This document shows positions 50,712-60,519 of a DNA stretch of 64,000 bases, piece by piece. The translations under genes and the position numbers were made by a program. The stretch spans positions 62,001-126,000 of the forward strand of contig NZ_CAJHOF010000001.1 of NCBI RefSeq assembly GCF_905120465.1, in the 5' to 3' direction. The notes beneath the pieces are model-generated. The model had not been told where the DNA came from and made no database searches. It saw only the letters and a list, made by a program, of their open reading frames with translations. Positions within the stretch are counted from its first letter, which is position 1. Each line of letters opens with the position of its first letter. The DNA is from Campylobacter majalis. GTDB lineage: Bacteria > Campylobacterota > Campylobacteria > Campylobacterales > Campylobacteraceae.

Positions 50712-51692
50712 TTATCTTATTAAAAATTCCTGAGCCACTATCTTATCAAATGGTTTTACCTCAAAATCTTTTTCGTTTATGCTTACGTTTATCGTGGTAT
50801 TTTTATCTGCTTTTGTATAAGCAAGTGCCAAAGATGCAGCAAACTCTAAATCCTCTTCGTTTGCATTTTTATCTATAAAGCTTACCGCACCAACTATATC
50901 GCCAAACTCTATTTTGTAAAATTTATCATTTTGATTATTTAAAAGTGCGATGTTGTCTGCTTCATCTCTGCCTATTATCATTTTTGCACCATTTTTTAGT
51001 CGCAAATGGCGTCCAAGCTTAAGCCATGTCACATCTATATCTTGCATATCTGAGTCATATTTTAAATAATCTTTTATCTTTACAGCAAAACTCTCAATTG
51101 TAAGAAGACAACCCCCGCCTGGCGTAGCATAATCATCCCAGCCAAATTCTTTTGCCATATTAAGCTGAGGTTTTCTGTCACGTCCGCTTATATTTAGCAG
51201 CCGCTGTCTATCTATCCAGCCTTCACGCTCCGGTTTTGTTGGCTCTAATAGCTTTGCACACATCGGTCTTACTATAAGATCTTCTTCATCTTTTGCTAGT
51301 TTTCTTACTTGATTTAGTGCTTCTTTTCGTTGGCTCATAGGACGCTGCCCTAACACCTCGCCAGTGATAATAAAATCCGCACTTTCTTCTTTAAGCATAT
51401 CAAGTGCAACCCTAAACATATATCCGTGACAATCAACACATGGATTAAATTGCTTTCCATAGCCATATTTTGGATTAAATAAAACCTCGCGTAAATATTT
51501 ATTTTTAACATCCACTACTTTTAGTGTTGCACCAGCTATCTTTGCCCTGCGAGTTAATATCTCAAATTTTTCAGGCTCCATACCAAATCCAGTATCCATA
51601 TATAATGCGACAACTTCAATACCTTGATCGCTTATTATTTTCATTGATAGCATACTATCAAGACCACCACTAAATAGTGCCAATGCTTTCAT
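50712..51692 (-). CDS. PP-loop ATP-pyrophosphatase with C-terminal extension (tRNA thiolation-like)
   Basis: A 326-residue protein. The N-terminal ATP-pyrophosphatase loop SGGLDS (8-13), the NPCVDCHGYM cysteine pair and the TGEVLGQRPMSQ segment resemble MnmA/ThiI-type tRNA sulfurtransferases. The C-terminal ~130 residues (from about DVTWLKLGRHLRLKNGAKMIIGRDEADN) look like the RNA-binding NFACT-R type domain. Databases often call relatives argininosuccinate synthase domain proteins, but the catalytic layout is that of RNA thiolases. A role in tRNA thiolation is inferred. Confidence 0.75.
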   Translation of the reverse strand: MKALALFSGGLDSMLSMKIISDQGIEVVALYMDTGFGMEPEKFEILTRRAKIAGATLKVVDVKNKYLREVLFNPKYGYGKQFNPCVDCHGYMFRVALDMLKEESADFIITGEVLGQRPMSQRKEALNQVRKLAKDEEDLIVRPMCAKLLEPTKPEREGWIDRQRLLNISGRDRKPQLNMAKEFGWDDYATPGGGCLLTIESFAVKIKDYLKYDSDMQDIDVTWLKLGRHLRLKNGAKMIIGRDEADNIALLNNQNDKFYKIEFGDIVGAVSFIDKNANEEDLEFAASLALAYTKADKNTTINVSINEKDFEVKPFDKIVAQEFLIR

Positions 51693-51728
51693 TTTGCTCC
51701 TTTTTTTATGTTAAATTATTTTTGATAT

Positions 51729-53366
51729 TTAAGTTTTGCTTTTAAGCTTAAGTATTATTTGATTAATTTTTGTCATTTTATCAAATATATCTGCATCCTG
51801 AGAGGCTTTAAGCTCGTTTTTTTTATTTTCGTAGTATTTTAGTTTTATCAACCTTACTGCATTTTTTGCATCATCTTCACTGCTTATCTCTTTTATGTTC
51901 TCATAAAATTCTAACTCAATCATATCGCTATTATTTTTTAAATCCATGTAAATATCACAATGAAATTTAAAAAACTTCGCATCATCTATTTCGCTTAAAA
52001 TTTCAGTATATTTTTTACTCTTAAACGTTTTTAAGATAGATATTTCCAAGATATCCTTGCTATTTTTTATCTCTTTTTTGAAATTTTCATATATTTTATT
52101 ATTTGTTTTGTTGATTGCGGTTGTATTTTCTATCTTGCCACCTAAGCTTTTTACATTATATCCTATTAATCTTGAGACTAAAGGTATATAAGAGCTACTA
52201 ATTACAGTGCTTAAATTATTTGTAAAATTTAAAATTTCATCAAGACATTTTTGCTTTTGCAAAGGACGAGTAAGATCATATTTTTTTGCAATTTGACGTA
52301 TGTAAAACTCGCCTATTTCTACGCCATTTTTAAATAACTCATCTAAATACTCTATGCGTCCTTGCATAACCATATCGGCTGGATCTGCACCACCTTGTAT
52401 AATAACCACACTAGCATCAATGTTATTTAATGCTAGCAAATGACTTGATTTTGTTGCAGCATTTATACCAGCATCATCCCCATCAAAACACAATACCACG
52501 CTTATATCATCGCGTTTTAGTAGTGGCAAATGTTTTTGTGTTAGTGCTGTTCCTAAAACTGCAACAGCATTATCAAAACCAGCTTTATGTAGCATAATAA
52601 CATCCAAATAGCCTTCAACTATGATAATTTGTCGTTTTTTGGCTATTGATTTTTTGGCTAAGTGATAGCCATAAAGTAGCTTTGATTTATCAAAAATTTC
52701 ACTTTGCGGACTATTTACATATTTTGCCTCATGCCCTGTAATCGTGCGACCACCAAACCCAACCAAACGCGATGTATGAGAGTATATTGGAAAAGTAATT
52801 CTATGAATAAAACTCGCATATATGCCTTTTTCATTTTGTTTTACCACGCCAACTTCTAGTGCTTCTTTTGGCTCTATTTTATCATTTTGCAATGCCCTAA
52901 TAGTAGCTTGACTATCTGGTGCATAGCCTATCTCAAAATTTTGTATTAATTGTGGTGTAAATCCACGCGAAAATAAATAACTCATCGCTTCTTGATTTTG
53001 CGGTAATCTTGAGCGATAAAATGCATTTAAATTTTCTAAAATTTGCTTATTTTCCTTAAAATTTTGATGATTTTGTGTATATGAGAGTGTAAAATTTTGC
53101 AAACTTGCTAATTTTTCAATTGCTTCTGGATAAGTTATTTTTTCAAATTCCATTATAAATTTTATAGCATTTCCACCAGCCTTACATGAAAAACAATGAT
53201 ATATCTGCTTTGATGGGCTAATACTCATACTTGGAGTCTTATCATCATGAAAAGGGCATAAACACTTGTAGTTTGAGCCTGATTTTTTTATCTGAACATA
53301 ATTACTTATAACATCAACTATATCTGTTTGTTCTAACAATCTATCAATACTTTTTTGTTCTATCAT
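51729..53366 (-). CDS. dnaG: DNA primase
   Basis: A 545-residue primase. CHC2 zinc domain with ligands C37, H40, C58, C61 (CPFHDDKTPS...HCFSC), then the catalytic core with RITFPIYSHTSRLVGFGGR and the TOPRIM domain (IVEGYLDVIMLHKAG...VVLCFDGDDAG). The C-terminal helicase-binding domain is short. I start at ATG 53366 (MIEQKSIDRL); a -10 box lies only 8 bases upstream, leaving almost no leader. Confidence 0.95.
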   Translation of the reverse strand: MIEQKSIDRLLEQTDIVDVISNYVQIKKSGSNYKCLCPFHDDKTPSMSISPSKQIYHCFSCKAGGNAIKFIMEFEKITYPEAIEKLASLQNFTLSYTQNHQNFKENKQILENLNAFYRSRLPQNQEAMSYLFSRGFTPQLIQNFEIGYAPDSQATIRALQNDKIEPKEALEVGVVKQNEKGIYASFIHRITFPIYSHTSRLVGFGGRTITGHEAKYVNSPQSEIFDKSKLLYGYHLAKKSIAKKRQIIIVEGYLDVIMLHKAGFDNAVAVLGTALTQKHLPLLKRDDISVVLCFDGDDAGINAATKSSHLLALNNIDASVVIIQGGADPADMVMQGRIEYLDELFKNGVEIGEFYIRQIAKKYDLTRPLQKQKCLDEILNFTNNLSTVISSSYIPLVSRLIGYNVKSLGGKIENTTAINKTNNKIYENFKKEIKNSKDILEISILKTFKSKKYTEILSEIDDAKFFKFHCDIYMDLKNNSDMIELEFYENIKEISSEDDAKNAVRLIKLKYYENKKNELKASQDADIFDKMTKINQIILKLKSKT

Positions 53367-53373
53367 AAGCAAG

Positions 53374-53379
53374 ATTATA
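53374..53379 (-). promoter_or_regulatory. -10 box of dnaG, directly before its start codon
   Basis: Minus strand GTATAATC. With a start site 6-8 bases downstream of the element, the transcript would begin at or next to the ATG, and no Shine-Dalgarno sequence is visible. Confidence 0.5.
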
Positions 53380-53391
53380 CAATCGTTTAGC

Positions 53392-53397
53392 TATAAT
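53392..53397 (+). promoter_or_regulatory. -10 box of the TPR-rnhA-rnc operon
   Basis: GCTATAATTG lies 29 bases before the ATG of the TPR gene and only 12 bases from the divergent dnaG -10 box, so polymerases at the two promoters would compete. Confidence 0.55.
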
Positions 53398-53426
53398 TGT
53401 GCTTTAAAATTTACAAAGAGTTTGAA

Positions 53427-54452
53427 ATGGATATATTTTTTATAGGTCATAGAGACCCTATTTTTGGGCTTATTGTGCTGTTTGGTATTATTTTTATAGT
53501 TGCGTTTTTTAGCTATGCTTGGGGGCTTTTTAGAACCAAGGATGAAAAACGTAGAATAGAAAAATTTATCAAAAAATTTGATAATTCAAACTCATTAAGC
53601 TCAGAACACAAAGAGCTTTTAAAAGGGCTGGAGCTTGAGATCTCAACTCTTTGTTTTTTAGGCAAAACATTTGCCAAAAATGGTGATTTTGAAAAAGCCA
53701 TAAGCATTTATCTAATCACTCTATCAAAAGCCAAAACAAAAGCCGAAAAAGAAATTGTCTTAACCGAACTTGGAGTAGTGTATTTTAAAGCTGGTTTTTT
53801 GCAAAATAGTGCAGAAGTGTTTTTACAAGCCGTGGAATTAAGCCCTAGAAATACTATTGCTTTACGATTTTTAACAATGATATATGAAAAACTAAAAAGA
53901 TACAACGAGGCACTTGATACGCTTAACTCACTTGAAGCACTTGGTAGTGACGTGACATCAGCACGAGCATATATAAATGCAAATATCGCCATAAACAATA
54001 AAGAACTAAGTATAGACGAAAAAACACAAATTATTTTGCAAGAGAGTAAAAATTTTAAACTTTTAAAACGCATGGCTATGCAGTTGTGGTTAAAAAATGG
54101 CATGAGTTTAGATGATTTTGTTGATTTTCCGCCATTAAGCGATGTCATAGATATAATCTATCACGAGACTCGCCCTATAAATTTAAACAATGATGCATAT
54201 AATGCATTAGCTAACGCAAAGGGATTAATACAAAGCGACAAACAAAGTGAAATTTTTGAAGTAAATGTAATTCACAGCTTAAACAAATCAGGATTTAACA
54301 AGGCTGAGCTTAGTTTTAGTTACGTGTGCGATAAATGCAAGGGGTCTTTTCCTATGCATTTTTACAGATGTCCTATTTGTCATGAGTTAGGAAGTGTTAA
54401 AATTTTACCACATGTTACGGAAAAGTCATTTGAAAACAGTATGCCTTTTTAG
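53427..54452 (+). CDS. LapB/YciM-like membrane TPR protein with C-terminal zinc ribbon
   Basis: A 341-residue protein. N-terminal membrane helix (about 13-33), TPR repeats (about 65-200, e.g. CFLGKTFAKNGDFEKAISIYL and NSAEVFLQAVELSPRNTIALR), and a C-terminal zinc ribbon CDKC...CPIC. That order matches LapB/YciM, which controls LpxC turnover through FtsH and assembles LPS in E. coli (389 residues). Homology at that level is an inference. I start at ATG 53427 (AAAGAG upstream), 30 bases after the open frame begins. Confidence 0.8.
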   Translation: MDIFFIGHRDPIFGLIVLFGIIFIVAFFSYAWGLFRTKDEKRRIEKFIKKFDNSNSLSSEHKELLKGLELEISTLCFLGKTFAKNGDFEKAISIYLITLSKAKTKAEKEIVLTELGVVYFKAGFLQNSAEVFLQAVELSPRNTIALRFLTMIYEKLKRYNEALDTLNSLEALGSDVTSARAYINANIAINNKELSIDEKTQIILQESKNFKLLKRMAMQLWLKNGMSLDDFVDFPPLSDVIDIIYHETRPINLNNDAYNALANAKGLIQSDKQSEIFEVNVIHSLNKSGFNKAELSFSYVCDKCKGSFPMHFYRCPICHELGSVKILPHVTEKSFENSMPF

Positions 54453-54861
54453 TGATGGTTCATGCCTAAACAATCCAGGTCCTGGCGGATGGGCGTATAT
54501 TTTAGAATATAACAAGGCAGTTAAAAAACAAAGCGGTGGCGAGGCAAATACTACAAACAATCAAATGGAGTTAAGAGCTGTTATAGAGGGTTTAAAGGCT
54601 TTAAAAGAGCCGTGCAATGTTATGCTATATACAGATAGCTCTTATGTTGCAAACTCGATAAATGAGTGGCTTGATGGGTGGATACGTAAAAATTTTAAAA
54701 ATGTAAAAAATATACCGTTATGGAAGGAGTATATTCAAATATCTGGTGTTCATAACGTAAAGGCTGTATGGGTCAAGGCTCATAACGGACACCCACAAAA
54801 TGAAGAGTGTGATGAGATGGCACGCAAAGAGGCAATGAAAATCAAGGAAAAACATGAGTGA
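54430..54861 (+). CDS. rnhA: Ribonuclease HI
   Basis: A 143-residue enzyme cutting RNA in RNA:DNA hybrids. All four catalytic acids are visible: Asp9 in FSDGS, Glu in NQMELRAV, Asp in YTDSSYV and Asp in ECDEMAR. I use TTG 54430 as start ([11 protein letters not shown]), since this gives the usual distance to the first Asp. ATG 54412 is an alternative without a clear ribosome site. It overlaps the TPR gene by 23 bases and rnc by 8. Confidence 0.93.
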   Translation: MKTVCLFSDGSCLNNPGPGGWAYILEYNKAVKKQSGGEANTTNNQMELRAVIEGLKALKEPCNVMLYTDSSYVANSINEWLDGWIRKNFKNVKNIPLWKEYIQISGVHNVKAVWVKAHNGHPQNEECDEMARKEAMKIKEKHE

Positions 54862-55522
54862 GTTAAAACAATTAGAGAAAATTTTACAATACGAGTTTAA
54901 AGATATTCAAAAACTAAAAGAAGCACTAACGCATAAAAGTTCAAAAGTAGATTACAATAACGAGAGATTGGAATTTTTGGGCGATGCGGTCATGGATCTT
55001 GTTGTTGGAGAGTATTTATTTAAAGAATTTTCACAAAAAAATGAAGGTGATATGAGCAAATTGCGTGCTGCTTTGGTAAATGAAAAAAGCTTTGCAGATA
55101 TGGCAAGAATGCTAAATCTTGGAAAATTTATATACCTATCTGCATCAGAAGAAAACAATGGAGGCAGAGATAAGCCTAGCATATTAAGCGATGCGTTTGA
55201 AGCGATAATGGGTGCAATATACTTAGAAGCCGGACTTGAAATGGTGCAAAAAATAGCCATCAGGATACTAAAAGCCTGTCATCCAAAAATAGACGCAACA
55301 AGTTTAGTAAAAGACTATAAAACAGCACTTCAAGAAATCACTCAAGCCAAACTTGGTGTGACACCAAAATATGAGCTTTTAAGGAGCTTTGGACCAGATC
55401 ACAAAAAAGAATTTGAAATTGTTTTAGTGATAAATGATATTGAAATTTCAAGAGCAATTGGAAATTCTAAAAAACAAGCCCAACAACTAGCCGCAAAAAT
55501 AGCGATTGAAAAGATTAAATAA
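54854..55522 (+). CDS. rnc: Ribonuclease III
   Basis: A 222-residue double-strand RNA endonuclease that matures rRNA and some mRNAs. The catalytic signature [19 protein letters not shown] contains Glu40 and Asp44; the second acid pair is in [17 protein letters not shown]-terminal dsRNA-binding domain starts near 150 ([15 protein letters not shown]...). It overlaps rnhA by 8 bases. Confidence 0.96.
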   Translation: MSELKQLEKILQYEFKDIQKLKEALTHKSSKVDYNNERLEFLGDAVMDLVVGEYLFKEFSQKNEGDMSKLRAALVNEKSFADMARMLNLGKFIYLSASEENNGGRDKPSILSDAFEAIMGAIYLEAGLEMVQKIAIRILKACHPKIDATSLVKDYKTALQEITQAKLGVTPKYELLRSFGPDHKKEFEIVLVINDIEISRAIGNSKKQAQQLAAKIAIEKIK

Positions 55523-55562
55523 GGGTTTATTTAAAATATGCTTTAAATTTTAAGGAATAAAT

Positions 55563-56663
55563 TTGAATACTTTTGGCACAAGATTAAGATTAACAACATT
55601 TGGTGAAAGTCACGGCGTAGCAGTAGGTGCAGTGTTAGATGGTATGCCTTGTGGTGTGCGTATTGATACTAAGTTTTTACAATCTGAGCTTGACAAACGT
55701 CGTCCTGGACGAAATAAATACTCAACAGCAAGAAACGAAGCAGACAAGATTGAAATTTTTAGTGGAGTATTTGAGGGTGTAAGCACTGGCACACCGATCG
55801 GTTTTGCTATTTTTAACTCAAATCAAAAATCAAACGATTATGATAATTTAAGAGAAATTTTCCGTCCAGGTCATGCTGATTTTACATATTTTGCAAAGTA
55901 TGGCATACGCGATCATCGTGGAGGTGGGCGTAGTTCAGCAAGAGAAAGCGCTGTGCGTGTGGCAGCTGGAGCATTTGCACAAATGTTGCTTAATGAGTTT
56001 AATATTAGTGTTAATAGTGGAGTTTTTAGCGTAGGCGATATCAGTAGTGGCGATGTGCTTGATTGGGACTTAGCAAATAAATCTGAGATATTTTCGCTTG
56101 GCAACGAAGACGCTATGAAAGAGCTTATTATGAAAACAAGAGATGAGCATGACAGCATAGGAGCTTGCGTGGTAAGTGTCGCAAGTGGCGTTATGGCTGG
56201 ACTTGGAGAAGGACTTTATAATAAACTAGATGCCGCATTTGCCGAGGCACTCATGGGAATAAACGGTGTTAAAGCGGTCGAGATAGGACAAGGCACAAAT
56301 GCAAGTCGCCTAAAAGGCAGCCAAAACAACGATCAAATTGCCATAAAAAACTCATCTAAAAATTTAATTAAAAACGTAGAGTTTTTAAGCAATAATTCAG
56401 GTGGAATACTTGGCGGCATAAGTAATTCAGACGATATAGTGTTAAAAACGCATTTTAAGCCAACGCCTTCTATTTTTAAATCACAGCAAACCATAAATTT
56501 AAATGGCGATAAGATTGATTTTGAGCTTCGTGGCAGACACGATCCTTGTATAGGCATAAGAGGCTGCGTTGTAGCAAATGCTATGATTAGGCTAGTCATT
56601 GCTGATATGCTGCTTTTAAATGCCAGTTCAAACATAAATAACCTTAAGAAAATTTACAACTAA
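55563..56663 (+). CDS. aroC: Chorismate synthase
   Basis: A 366-residue FMN-dependent enzyme making chorismate, the branch point for tryptophan and folate (trpC and folP are in this window). Signatures FGESHGVAVGAVLDGMP, FRPGHADFTY, RDHRGGGRSSARESA and GRHDPCIGIRGCVVANAM are intact. The start is TTG 55563 with AAGGA upstream. Confidence 0.96.
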   Translation: MNTFGTRLRLTTFGESHGVAVGAVLDGMPCGVRIDTKFLQSELDKRRPGRNKYSTARNEADKIEIFSGVFEGVSTGTPIGFAIFNSNQKSNDYDNLREIFRPGHADFTYFAKYGIRDHRGGGRSSARESAVRVAAGAFAQMLLNEFNISVNSGVFSVGDISSGDVLDWDLANKSEIFSLGNEDAMKELIMKTRDEHDSIGACVVSVASGVMAGLGEGLYNKLDAAFAEALMGINGVKAVEIGQGTNASRLKGSQNNDQIAIKNSSKNLIKNVEFLSNNSGGILGGISNSDDIVLKTHFKPTPSIFKSQQTINLNGDKIDFELRGRHDPCIGIRGCVVANAMIRLVIADMLLLNASSNINNLKKIYN

Positions 56664-56672
56664 GCATTAAAC

Positions 56673-57782
56673 ATGATGTATTTTAAGGACACAAAGCGCG
56701 AAAAAATCATAATAAAAACAGCAATTATTGGCATAATCGTAAATGTAATACTTGCAAGTATTAAAATTTTAATTGCATTTTTTTCAGGCTCCATTGCTAT
56801 TGTAGTAGATGCTATTAATAACCTAAGCGATGCATTTTCAAGCGTTATAACGATATTTGGCTCAAAATTATCATCAAAGATGCCAGATGAAAATCACCCA
56901 TACGGATACGGCAGAGCTGAGTATATTGGCGGTCTTGTGGTGTCTGTGATAGTATTAATACTTGGAATTAATTTTTTAAGCACATCTATTGAAAATATCG
57001 CAACTCCAGCACAAACTACGTTTAGTCTAAGTATGCTTGTTGTGCTATTTATAGCAATATTTGTGAAATTTTTTATAGGATTTTATTACAAAAAGATAGG
57101 CAAACAAACAAACTCAATCTCATTAAAAGCTGTTGGAGCCGAGGCTATTGGCGACGCGATAATCTCATGCGTGATACTTTTGTGTGCAGCACTTTCGTAT
57201 TTTTATGAAATTTACGCAGATGCATATGCTGGTATTATAGCATCGCTTTTTATAATTATAAATGGAATTTTGCTAATTAAAGAAACCTTTGATGAGATAG
57301 TTGGAAGGCGCGTTGATAAAAGCGTAAGCGATGAGCTTTATAAAGCGATAAATGAGTGCGAGATAGTCCTTGGCTCGTATGATTTGACACTACATAGCTA
57401 TGGCATGATGAGATATAGTGGATCTGTAAATGTCGAGATTGATGAAAATTTAGGCTTAAGCTATGTAAGTAGTAGGCTAAATCGGCTTCAAATTGAAATT
57501 TTTGAAAAATACGGCATTTACTTAGTTTTTGGCATATATAGTATAAATTTAGGACAAAATCCTATTAGAGATTATGTGCAAAATGCACTATGTAATATAC
57601 AAAATATAAAAAGCACTCATGCGTTTTTCATGGATGTAAGCAACAAGAGCATTAGAGTAGATATCGTGATTGATTACGCCCAGAAAGATATAGCATCACT
57701 TAGAAACGAGGCACAAAATTTACTTAAATCAATGTATCCTGAGTATAAAATTTTTATAGTTGTTGATAGAAAATTTTATTAA
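56673..57782 (+). CDS. Cation diffusion facilitator (zinc/iron/manganese exporter)
   Basis: A 369-residue CDF protein with six membrane helices. Metal-site residues sit in VDAINNLSDAFSS (DxxxD region on helix 2), HPYGYGRAEYIGG and EAIGDAIISC (helix 5). The C-terminal ~165 residues form the cytoplasmic regulatory domain plus an extra segment. It probably exports divalent metal in exchange for protons; metal identity cannot be assigned reliably. Confidence 0.9.
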   Translation: MMYFKDTKREKIIIKTAIIGIIVNVILASIKILIAFFSGSIAIVVDAINNLSDAFSSVITIFGSKLSSKMPDENHPYGYGRAEYIGGLVVSVIVLILGINFLSTSIENIATPAQTTFSLSMLVVLFIAIFVKFFIGFYYKKIGKQTNSISLKAVGAEAIGDAIISCVILLCAALSYFYEIYADAYAGIIASLFIIINGILLIKETFDEIVGRRVDKSVSDELYKAINECEIVLGSYDLTLHSYGMMRYSGSVNVEIDENLGLSYVSSRLNRLQIEIFEKYGIYLVFGIYSINLGQNPIRDYVQNALCNIQNIKSTHAFFMDVSNKSIRVDIVIDYAQKDIASLRNEAQNLLKSMYPEYKIFIVVDRKFY

Positions 57783-57809
57783 TTTTATTTGATTTAATCT
57801 CAAAATCGC

Positions 57810-57815
57810 TATAAT
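57810..57815 (+). promoter_or_regulatory. -10 box of ccoI-ccoS
   Basis: CGCTATAATTA occurs in the 66-base gap after the CDF gene, 33 bases before the ccoI ATG. Confidence 0.55.
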
Positions 57816-57848
57816 TAAATAAATTAAAATGAAAGAAAAATGTAATAA

Positions 57849-60233
57849 ATGAGTAAAAAAAAGTGCGAACATTGCAGACTTAGCTTTGATGAAAATTTAA
57901 TGCTATCTGATGATAATGTGAAGTTTTTTTGCTGCACTGGTTGCAAAAACGTCTATGAAATAGTGCATACTCAAGGCTTTGATGAGTTTTATTCTCGTCT
58001 TGGTAAAACTACACTAAATCCAGTAAATAGCAACCAAAATATTAGTGAAAATATACAAAGCCTGTATCAAAACTACGTCAAAAATGATAATCAAATTTGT
58101 AAAATCAACCTAATAATTGAAGGCATTCATTGTGCGGCTTGCATCTGGTTAAACGAAAAAGTTCTATTTGCTACAAAGGGTATTTTGCAAGTAGATATCA
58201 ACGCTACAAACAATAAAGCCATGATAGTTTGGGACGATACCGAGATAGGACTTGCTGAAATTTTAGCACGAATTAATGCAATAGGCTATCGTGCTTACGC
58301 ATATGATGCACAACGCGAAGATAGTAGGCTAACTACAAAACGAAGAGAATTTTACACAAAGCTTCTTGTTGGCGTGTTTTGCGTGATGAATATAATGTGG
58401 ATAGCCGTGGCTCAGTATTCTGGATATTTTATGGGCATAGACGCACAAACACGCGATATTTTAAATTTTGCCGAGTTTATTTTGGCTACTCCCGTGCTTT
58501 TTTATACTGGTTCTAGCTTTTTTGCTGGATACAAAATCGCCATTAAAAGCAAAACACCAAATATGGATATGCTAATAGCAACTGGGGCAACACTAGCTTA
58601 TATATACTCTCTTTATGCGATGTTTTCGCGCAAAGGAGAGGTTTATTTTGATTCGGTTGCGATGATTATAACCTTTGTTTTTGCTGGTAAATTTTTAGAA
58701 ATTTTAAGCAAAAAACGAGCAAATGACACGATTGATGCATTAAATTCAATGATTATAAGCCAAATAAACATTAAAGATCAAGATGGCATAAAAACAAAAC
58801 AAATTGATGAAGTAAGAGTGGGCGATATAGTTGTATTAAAAGCTGGAGATAAGGCATTAATAGATGGAGTGATTGTAAGTGGCGAGGCGGAATTTGATTA
58901 TTCTTGTTTAAATGGAGAGAGTTTGCCTGTGGAGCTAAAGGTGGGCGATGAGTTAAAAAGTGGCTCGATATGCCTGGATGGATATGTTGAGTATGAGGCA
59001 AAGGCTGAGTTTAAAAACTCACTTTTAAACAAAATCATAACAATGCTAGAAAACGCAAATTTAAAAAAACCAAACATCCAAACTCTAGCCAATCAGCTTT
59101 CGGCTAAATTTTCTATTACAATTTTATCAATCGCACTTGTAACCTTTTGCGTTTGGGCGTATTTAGATGGATTTGAGATAGCCTTAATCACGGCAATTTC
59201 TGTTATTGTTATCGCTTGTCCTTGTGCTTTGGCACTTGCTACGCCAGTTAGCACATTAGTAGGGCTTAGCGTTGGGCTAAAAAATAGCGTGATATTTAAA
59301 GAAGCACGCATGATAGAAAGCCTAGCCAAGTGCGATACAATCGTGTTTGACAAGACAGGGACATTAACAAAAGGCAAACTATTTGTTACACATGCTGAAA
59401 TTTTTAAACCTGAGCTTATAGACTTAATAAAAGCCATTGCAAACGTGTCAAATCATCCAGTAAGCAAGGCCGTTGCAAGGCATTTAACAAATGACAGCAG
59501 TTTAAAGCTAAGTCAAGTAAAAGAGATACCAGCACGTGGCGTAAGTGGCATGTATAACAACAAGCAAATTTTAGCAGGAAACGCAAAATTGCTTATGCAA
59601 AATGAAATTTTTACAAATGAAAAAAATGGCGTAAGTGAATATTTTGTAGCGTTTGAGAAAGAGATTATAGCTAAGTTTGATTTAAGCGATGAGTTGCGTC
59701 AAAACGCAAAAAAAGTCATTGATGAGATTAAAAACCTAGGATATGATACGCATATCTTAAGCGGAGATAAAGCAGATGTCGTGCGTAGCGTAGCTCATGA
59801 GCTTGAAATAAATCAATTTAAAGCCGAAGTTATGCCAGATGAAAAGGCGTTTTATATACAGAATTTAAGCAGCAAAAATGTCTTGATGGTAGGCGACGGC
59901 ATAAATGACACTTTAGCCATGAGTTACGCTAGTGTAGCTGTATGCATGGGAAGTGGAGCTGATGTGAGTTTGCAAAAAAGCGATGTGGTGCTTTTAAACG
60001 ATGATTTGGCTTCGCTTTTGATGGCTATTAAAATTTCAAAACGCACATTAAAAACTATAAAGCAAAATTTAGCGTTTAGCCTATGCTACAACGCCCTTAC
60101 CATACCGCTTGCAGTGCTTGGATATGTCATACCGCTAGTTGCTGCAGTATCGATGTCTCTTAGCTCGATTATTGTTATCTTAAATGCACTTAGAATTAAA
60201 AAGTGCAATTTTGTAAGCAAAAGGAGAAATTAA
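57849..60233 (+). CDS. ccoI: Copper-transporting P-type ATPase for cbb3 oxidase assembly (CcoI/FixI)
   Basis: A 794-residue P1B ATPase. An N-terminal cysteine region (CEHC at 6-9, CCTGC) of the type fused to CcoI is followed by a metal-binding domain with GIHC95AAC98, eight membrane helices, the ion-channel motif C457-P-C459, the phosphorylation site D501KTGT, and MVGDGINDTLAM. It supplies copper to the cbb3-type cytochrome oxidase rather than general copper resistance, since ccoS follows immediately (TAATG overlap). Confidence 0.92.
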   Translation: MSKKKCEHCRLSFDENLMLSDDNVKFFCCTGCKNVYEIVHTQGFDEFYSRLGKTTLNPVNSNQNISENIQSLYQNYVKNDNQICKINLIIEGIHCAACIWLNEKVLFATKGILQVDINATNNKAMIVWDDTEIGLAEILARINAIGYRAYAYDAQREDSRLTTKRREFYTKLLVGVFCVMNIMWIAVAQYSGYFMGIDAQTRDILNFAEFILATPVLFYTGSSFFAGYKIAIKSKTPNMDMLIATGATLAYIYSLYAMFSRKGEVYFDSVAMIITFVFAGKFLEILSKKRANDTIDALNSMIISQINIKDQDGIKTKQIDEVRVGDIVVLKAGDKALIDGVIVSGEAEFDYSCLNGESLPVELKVGDELKSGSICLDGYVEYEAKAEFKNSLLNKIITMLENANLKKPNIQTLANQLSAKFSITILSIALVTFCVWAYLDGFEIALITAISVIVIACPCALALATPVSTLVGLSVGLKNSVIFKEARMIESLAKCDTIVFDKTGTLTKGKLFVTHAEIFKPELIDLIKAIANVSNHPVSKAVARHLTNDSSLKLSQVKEIPARGVSGMYNNKQILAGNAKLLMQNEIFTNEKNGVSEYFVAFEKEIIAKFDLSDELRQNAKKVIDEIKNLGYDTHILSGDKADVVRSVAHELEINQFKAEVMPDEKAFYIQNLSSKNVLMVGDGINDTLAMSYASVAVCMGSGADVSLQKSDVVLLNDDLASLLMAIKISKRTLKTIKQNLAFSLCYNALTIPLAVLGYVIPLVAAVSMSLSSIIVILNALRIKKCNFVSKRRN

Positions 60234-60460
60234 TGGAGAATTGGGTTTTATTGATAATGCTTAGCATATCTATTATCTTAGGTGCTTTTGCGCTTTTTGG
60301 GTTGATTTGGGGGATAAAAACAAGACAATTTGAAGATTATAGAAAATTTTTAGATGGCAACAAATACGATGACGAAGATGCCTTAAATGACGCTGCTATG
60401 CTAGAGCAACGCAAAAAAGATGCTATGAAAAAACGACAAAATTATATGCCACCTGATTGA
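60233..60460 (+). CDS. ccoS: cbb3-type cytochrome oxidase assembly protein CcoS
   Basis: A 75-residue membrane protein: one helix (about 5-26) then the conserved GLIWGIKTRQFEDYR segment, the CcoS hallmark. The start ATG overlaps the ccoI stop by one base with AAAGGAG upstream. It is required with CcoI for metal insertion in cbb3 oxidase; the oxidase genes themselves are not here. Confidence 0.93.
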   Translation: MENWVLLIMLSISIILGAFALFGLIWGIKTRQFEDYRKFLDGNKYDDEDALNDAAMLEQRKKDAMKKRQNYMPPD

Positions 60461-60500
60461 TTTTAAAATTTATAGTAGAGATTTTAAAATCAACTTTTTT
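60457..60500 (+). terminator. Rho-independent terminator of ccoI-ccoS
   Basis: A 13-bp perfect inverted repeat (TTGATTTTAAAAT / ATTTTAAAATCAA) with an 11-base loop is followed by CTTTTTT. It begins at the ccoS stop codon. Confidence 0.78.
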
Positions 60501-60519
60501 AATAAATTAAAGGAAAAAT

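Noticed and set aside
50642-50878. Open frame downstream of the small lipoprotein gene
   Set aside because: Most of it is antisense to the PP-loop gene and it lacks a ribosome site.
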